From NCBI GenBank assembly GCA_013822735.1, contig PNKZ01000023.1:43777-107776 (forward strand): a stretch of DNA of 64,000 nt. Direction: 5' to 3'. Source of the stretch: Pirellula sp. (GTDB lineage Bacteria > Planctomycetota > Planctomycetia > Pirellulales > PNKZ01). Position numbers and translations under genes: made by a program. Shown in pieces: positions 61,065 to 64,000 of the stretch. The notes under the pieces were generated by a model. That model made no database searches. It had not been told where the DNA came from and saw only the letters and a list, made by a program, of their open reading frames with translations. Numbering within the stretch: position 1 is the stretch's first letter; each line of letters opens with the position of its first letter.

Positions 61065-62740
61065 CGGTCTCGCTTATTCCCGAATCGGCCCCGTTTAGCC
61101 ACCAACAACGAGCTTGGCTCAACGGCTTTTTCGCGGCGCTGCTTAATACGCAGTCGGCCGCGAACGGCGATTCATCGAACGGTGCGGCGTCGAACGGCCA
61201 TGCTACCTCTTCGGTCGCGCTGGTTGCCGCACCTTTGGAAGAAGTATTTCCGTGGCACGACCCGGCGTTGCCGATCGATGAGCGCCTGTCGTTAGCCGTC
61301 GATCGACCGATCGAGCGCAAACTCATGTCGGCGATGGCGCAGCTCAACTGCGGCGCCTGCGGCTACTTGTGCCAAACCTACGGCGAGGCGATTGCTCGCG
61401 GCGAAGAACAGGACCTCACACGCTGCACTCCGGGCGGCGGCGATACGGCGAAGATGCTGAAGAAGCTGATGACGGAACGCTCAGCGACCGAGACAAGTAC
61501 GCCGAGCCCTGAAAGTAAATCCGCGAACGGTCAGGCGCACAACGGCGACGGCCATGCGACCACGAACGGCGCTACCGCGGCGCCCGTAGTCAGAGGGAAG
61601 CCCGCCGAAGCCGCGCAAGTCGGCGTCAGCAGAAACCTGCCGTATGCCGCCGTTCTCGTGGAAAACCGGCGTTTGACGCACGTAGACGCTCCGAAAGATA
61701 CACGGCACGTAGTCATCGACCTCGGTGATTCCGGCCTACGCTACGAGCCGGGCGATAGTCTCGGCGTCTTGCCGGTGAACTGTCCGCAATTGGTCGATGC
61801 CGTGCTCCGCGCGCTCGGTGCCACCGGCGCGGAATCGGTGACGCTCGGCGAAGGTCGTCGCAAGCCGCTCCGTCAGGCCTTGGCGAGCGAGTTTCAACTT
61901 ACGCGCTGCCGCCCGCTGTTGTGGGAAATGCTCGCGAAATGCGGTCCGAGCGACGAACAGCGGATCGAGTTGCAAGCGCTGGCATCGGGCGACGACGCCA
62001 TGGGCGCGACCGCCGACGTGTGCGATGCATTGGAACGGTTTCCGAACTGCCGGCCGTCGGTCGAGCAGTTCGTCGCCGCGCTCGGCAAGCTACAACCCCG
62101 GCTCTACTCCATCAGCTCGTCGCAGAGCAAACATCCGGATCAAGTACATCTGACCATCGGCGTCGTGCAATTTGAATCGCTCGGCAAGCAGCGCCACGGC
62201 GTCGCTTCGCACTACCTGGGGGTTCGCTCCAATCCGGGCGATCCGGTGCACGTCTTTTTTCAGAAGTCGCGGTTTCGTTTGCCGGCAAGCGACGACGCGC
62301 CGATCATTATGGTCGGCCCCGGCACCGGCATCGCACCGTTTCGCGCATTTCTTGAGGAGCGAGAAGCCCGCGCTGCGAAGGGGCGCAATTGGTTGCTCTT
62401 CGGTAATCAGTACATCGATTACGATTTTCTCTATCGGGAAGAACTCGACGCTTGGTGCGATTCTGATTTGCTGACGCGCCTCGACATTGCCTTCTCGCGC
62501 GACGGCGCTAAAAAGGTGTATGTGCAGGACCGGATGCGAGAAAACGGCGCCGAGCTTTGGGACTGGCTGCAATCGGGCGCCCACTTCTACGTCTGCGGCG
62601 ACGCCAAACGAATGGCCGCCGACGTCGACGCCGCCCTGCGCGACATCATCTCACGCGAAGGAGGCCTCTCCGCCGACGAAGCCAAATGCTATTCGGCCGA
62701 ACTGCAAAAGGCCGGCCGATACCAAAAGGACGTTTATTGA
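61061..62740 (+). CDS. NAD(P)H-flavin reductase with N-terminal Fe-S domain (sulfite-reductase-alpha-like)
   Basis: 559 residues. After a variable Ser/Asn/Gly-rich lead there is a four-Cys Fe-S domain, C97, C100, C104 and C122 (NCGACGYLC, then DLTRCTP), of the PF04060 type. A second Asn/Gly-rich linker leads to a CysJ-like FAD and NADPH module from about 205 to the end: YEPGDSLGVLPVNCP near 228, RLYSISSSQ near 347 (flavin-binding RxYSxS), GPGTGIAPFRAFLEER near 422 and YVCGDAKRMAADV near 508. No flavodoxin (FMN) domain is present. It is coupled to nirA by a 4-base overlap, so it probably feeds electrons from NADPH to the nitrite reductase through its own cluster. Similar proteins are annotated as sulfite reductase. 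Confidence 0.88.
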   Translation: MTVSLIPESAPFSHQQRAWLNGFFAALLNTQSAANGDSSNGAASNGHATSSVALVAAPLEEVFPWHDPALPIDERLSLAVDRPIERKLMSAMAQLNCGACGYLCQTYGEAIARGEEQDLTRCTPGGGDTAKMLKKLMTERSATETSTPSPESKSANGQAHNGDGHATTNGATAAPVVRGKPAEAAQVGVSRNLPYAAVLVENRRLTHVDAPKDTRHVVIDLGDSGLRYEPGDSLGVLPVNCPQLVDAVLRALGATGAESVTLGEGRRKPLRQALASEFQLTRCRPLLWEMLAKCGPSDEQRIELQALASGDDAMGATADVCDALERFPNCRPSVEQFVAALGKLQPRLYSISSSQSKHPDQVHLTIGVVQFESLGKQRHGVASHYLGVRSNPGDPVHVFFQKSRFRLPASDDAPIIMVGPGTGIAPFRAFLEEREARAAKGRNWLLFGNQYIDYDFLYREELDAWCDSDLLTRLDIAFSRDGAKKVYVQDRMRENGAELWDWLQSGAHFYVCGDAKRMAADVDAALRDIISREGGLSADEAKCYSAELQKAGRYQKDVY

Positions 62741-63008
62741 AAACCATAGTCATCTATGCACTCAAGCTATCGGTACGACATCCATGAGGAAGTCTCCGTC
62801 AAGACCGAAGCAAGACGAGGACGGGACATGCCAAACATCCATTCGGCATCATCCACAGTCGCGGAGCGCCATGAGCGACAATGCGGTTGCTCGCATTCAC
62901 CCCAACGGCGTCGCAAAGCGCCAGGTCGCACCGGGGATGTAACCTGTGTACCGCTCTCGACCTTCACGTAGTTCTCTGGTTGACCGATCCCCTTTGGTTA
63001 GGCCGCCG
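62741..63008. other. End of the nitrate operon, non-coding
   Basis: 268 bases. A hairpin candidate GCCGCC-GCTA-GGCGGC occurs at about 63002-63017, running into the transposase remnant. A 23-codon frame (ATG at 62871) exists but is too short to support. No T-rich terminator after the operon was found. Confidence 0.35.
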
Positions 63009-63242
63009 CTAGGCGGCTAATGTCTCTTGCCAGAGCGTGCCGTGTTTCAGTAACTCGTACATCACTCGTACGTGATAGTGAGCCGTCGCAACCAAGGCGA
63101 TCGTCTTTGGCTGCGGATCGACGCGTTGCGAGCGCGTGAAGTACGCGCGGACGGCTGGCGACCGACGCTGCGCCTGCCAAGCCGTCTCGGCAATCAACCG
63201 CCGGATGACGGGCATGTCGTACGCGGAATCGAGCTGCGGCAC
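63009..63242 (-). pseudogene. IS110-family transposase, C-terminal fragment
   Basis: 77 residues: VIRRLIAETAWQAQRRSPAVRAYFTRSQRVDPQPKTIALVATAHYHVRVMYELLKHGTLW. This corresponds to the end of the IS116/IS110/IS902 transposase (helical C-terminal region with the LI-AAWQA-RRSP and A-VA-AHYL-RVM patterns). The N-terminal DEDD catalytic domain is absent. It is a relic, with no inverted repeats expected for this IS family. Confidence 0.75.
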
Positions 63243-63254
63243 CGGAGCGTTGCC

Positions 63255-63389
63255 TCACATGCTGTAGACGTCAAACGTCACCCAGGCCGCGGCGATCAGG
63301 ATCAGCACCGTGACGATGCGTTTTGGCATAAGGATGTGATGATTGACGTGTTCGATCTTTTCGGCTGTGGCCATCGCTGGTTGGTTCAT
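63255..63389 (-). CDS. Small membrane protein (44 residues)
   Basis: ATG at 63387-63389. The product is 44 residues with a polar N-terminal half (MATAEKIEHVNHHILMPKR) and one membrane helix (IVTVLILIAAAWVTFDVYSM) to the end. Only 12 bases separate it from the transposase fragment. A longer in-frame reading upstream is Arg/Pro-rich and rejected. It could also be a non-coding relic. Confidence 0.4.
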   Translation of the reverse strand: MNQPAMATAEKIEHVNHHILMPKRIVTVLILIAAAWVTFDVYSM

Positions 63390-63534
63390 GGCGGGAATTA
63401 GAGTTGGCGTCGCAACGCGGGGCAAGAAATCTGCTCCGACGCGACCGCCGTGTGCTGTCGACTTCGGCTCGAAAATAACCGACGTGCCTTCTCCACCCCG
63501 CCGGCCAATTTGTCTTAACCTCGGCGTCGTAGCC

Positions 63535-64000
63535 TCACTTGCCGGCCGGCACCACATTGCCGTCCGCGCCCAAATTGGCTCGGCCTCCGCCAGTGGCCGG
63601 TTCGGCCGCGCCGATCGCAGGACTGCCCTGGCGCAGACCGTAGTCGTGTTCGGCCGCATTCACGAACAGCGGATCCTTCGACAGATTGCCGGATCCTTTG
63701 ATCGTTTCCTGGGACAGCGTATAGCTGACGGTCGCCTTGCTCCTCTCATCGGCTTCGACATCATCGCCGCCGTTGTTCCACAGGATGCAGTTTTTAACGA
63801 AGACCTGGGAGTTCCACGTCGCCTTAACGGCGTTGCCTTGGATCGGCGTGTCGCAGGGGTGATCGGTAATCGTGACGTGGTTCAGGGTCAGCTTGGAGCC
63901 GATACCGTTTTCATTTCCGTCGACGTAGACCACGCCTCCCTCGAAGCCCGAGCTACCCTTGTTGCCATATACAAGATCGTGTTCCATCGAAGCTGTTGCG
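63535..64000 (-). CDS. Right-handed beta-helix repeat protein, C-terminal part, cut by window edge
   Basis: The frame is open to the right edge, so the true start lies beyond the window; the ATG at 63985-63987 is internal or alternative. About 155 residues show right-handed beta-helix (pectate-lyase-like, choice-of-anchor Q) features: GGVVYVDGNENGIGSKLTLNHVTITDHPCDTPIQGNAV, FVKNCILWNNGGDDVEADE, then the family end-motif DPLFVNAAEHDYGLRQGSPAIGAA. Such proteins are secreted and often act in polysaccharide binding or breakdown. The C terminus is Gly-rich (GGGRANLGADGNVVPAGK). Confidence 0.8.
   Translation of the reverse strand, partial: ATASMEHDLVYGNKGSSGFEGGVVYVDGNENGIGSKLTLNHVTITDHPCDTPIQGNAVKATWNSQVFVKNCILWNNGGDDVEADERSKATVSYTLSQETIKGSGNLSKDPLFVNAAEHDYGLRQGSPAIGAAEPATGGGRANLGADGNVVPAGK

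Noticed and set aside
62871..62942. 23-codon open frame after the nitrate operon
   Set aside because: Too short and without ribosome-site, hydrophobic or family evidence.

Overview
This is a high-GC chromosomal window from a planctomycete, most likely of the Pirellulales. The main evidence is a cytochrome-c/DUF1549/DUF1553 protein directly followed by a Tat-type DUF1501 protein, a PEP-CTERM-anchored autotransporter-repeat giant, a Hanks-type kinase with a periplasmic tail, and an isolated mraZ-rsmH pair. Codon bias is so strong that almost every real gene has a long antisense shadow; those are left out. I found no tRNA, rRNA or CRISPR array.

Layout. 1-9.9 kb is mostly housekeeping or catabolic genes: DUF1501 and PSCyt1 proteins, a PQ-loop-like protein, an FAD oxidoreductase, TerC, a metallophosphoesterase, an SDR, DUF1810, a TIM-barrel isomerase, a methyltransferase and a thioesterase. 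10-18 kb holds an ACT protein, the Ser/Thr kinase, queA and the remnant cell-wall (dcw) block: mraZ with promoter and triple operator, rsmH, and a LysM protein where ftsL would sit. 18-25 kb has a hydrolase, a membrane protein, a thioester-reductase-like SDR with a glycosyltransferase, and a class V aminotransferase. 25-36 kb is accessory: a 1,148-residue beta-repeat surface protein, a secreted beta-propeller protein, a truncated glycosidase-like gene, an AraC regulator, an ECF sigma cassette and a Pro/Gly-rich protein. 36.8-42.1 kb is a TolC/MacA/MacB export system. 43-44.4 kb is a decayed integrase island.

44.4-62.7 kb is the most coherent unit, a complete nitrate assimilation locus. On the minus strand lie an outer-membrane barrel protein, a response regulator and a hybrid histidine kinase whose sensor carries a NarX/PilJ-like P-box. 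Divergent on the plus strand lie a nitrate ABC importer (binding protein, permease, two ATPases), a fused DmsB-DmsC-like quinol-oxidising subunit, a cytoplasmic molybdopterin nitrate reductase, a siroheme nitrite reductase, and a flavin reductase with an added Fe-S domain. The proposed flow is: nitrate crosses the outer membrane, is imported by the ABC system, is reduced to nitrite with quinol electrons, then to ammonium with NAD(P)H electrons, all under the two-component system. The regulator looks like a sigma54 activator but has lost the GAFTGA loop, the Walker B acidic residues and one arginine finger, so it probably works differently from NtrC.

The right edge (63-64 kb) holds an IS110-type transposase fragment, a small membrane protein and the end of a beta-helix protein that runs off the window.
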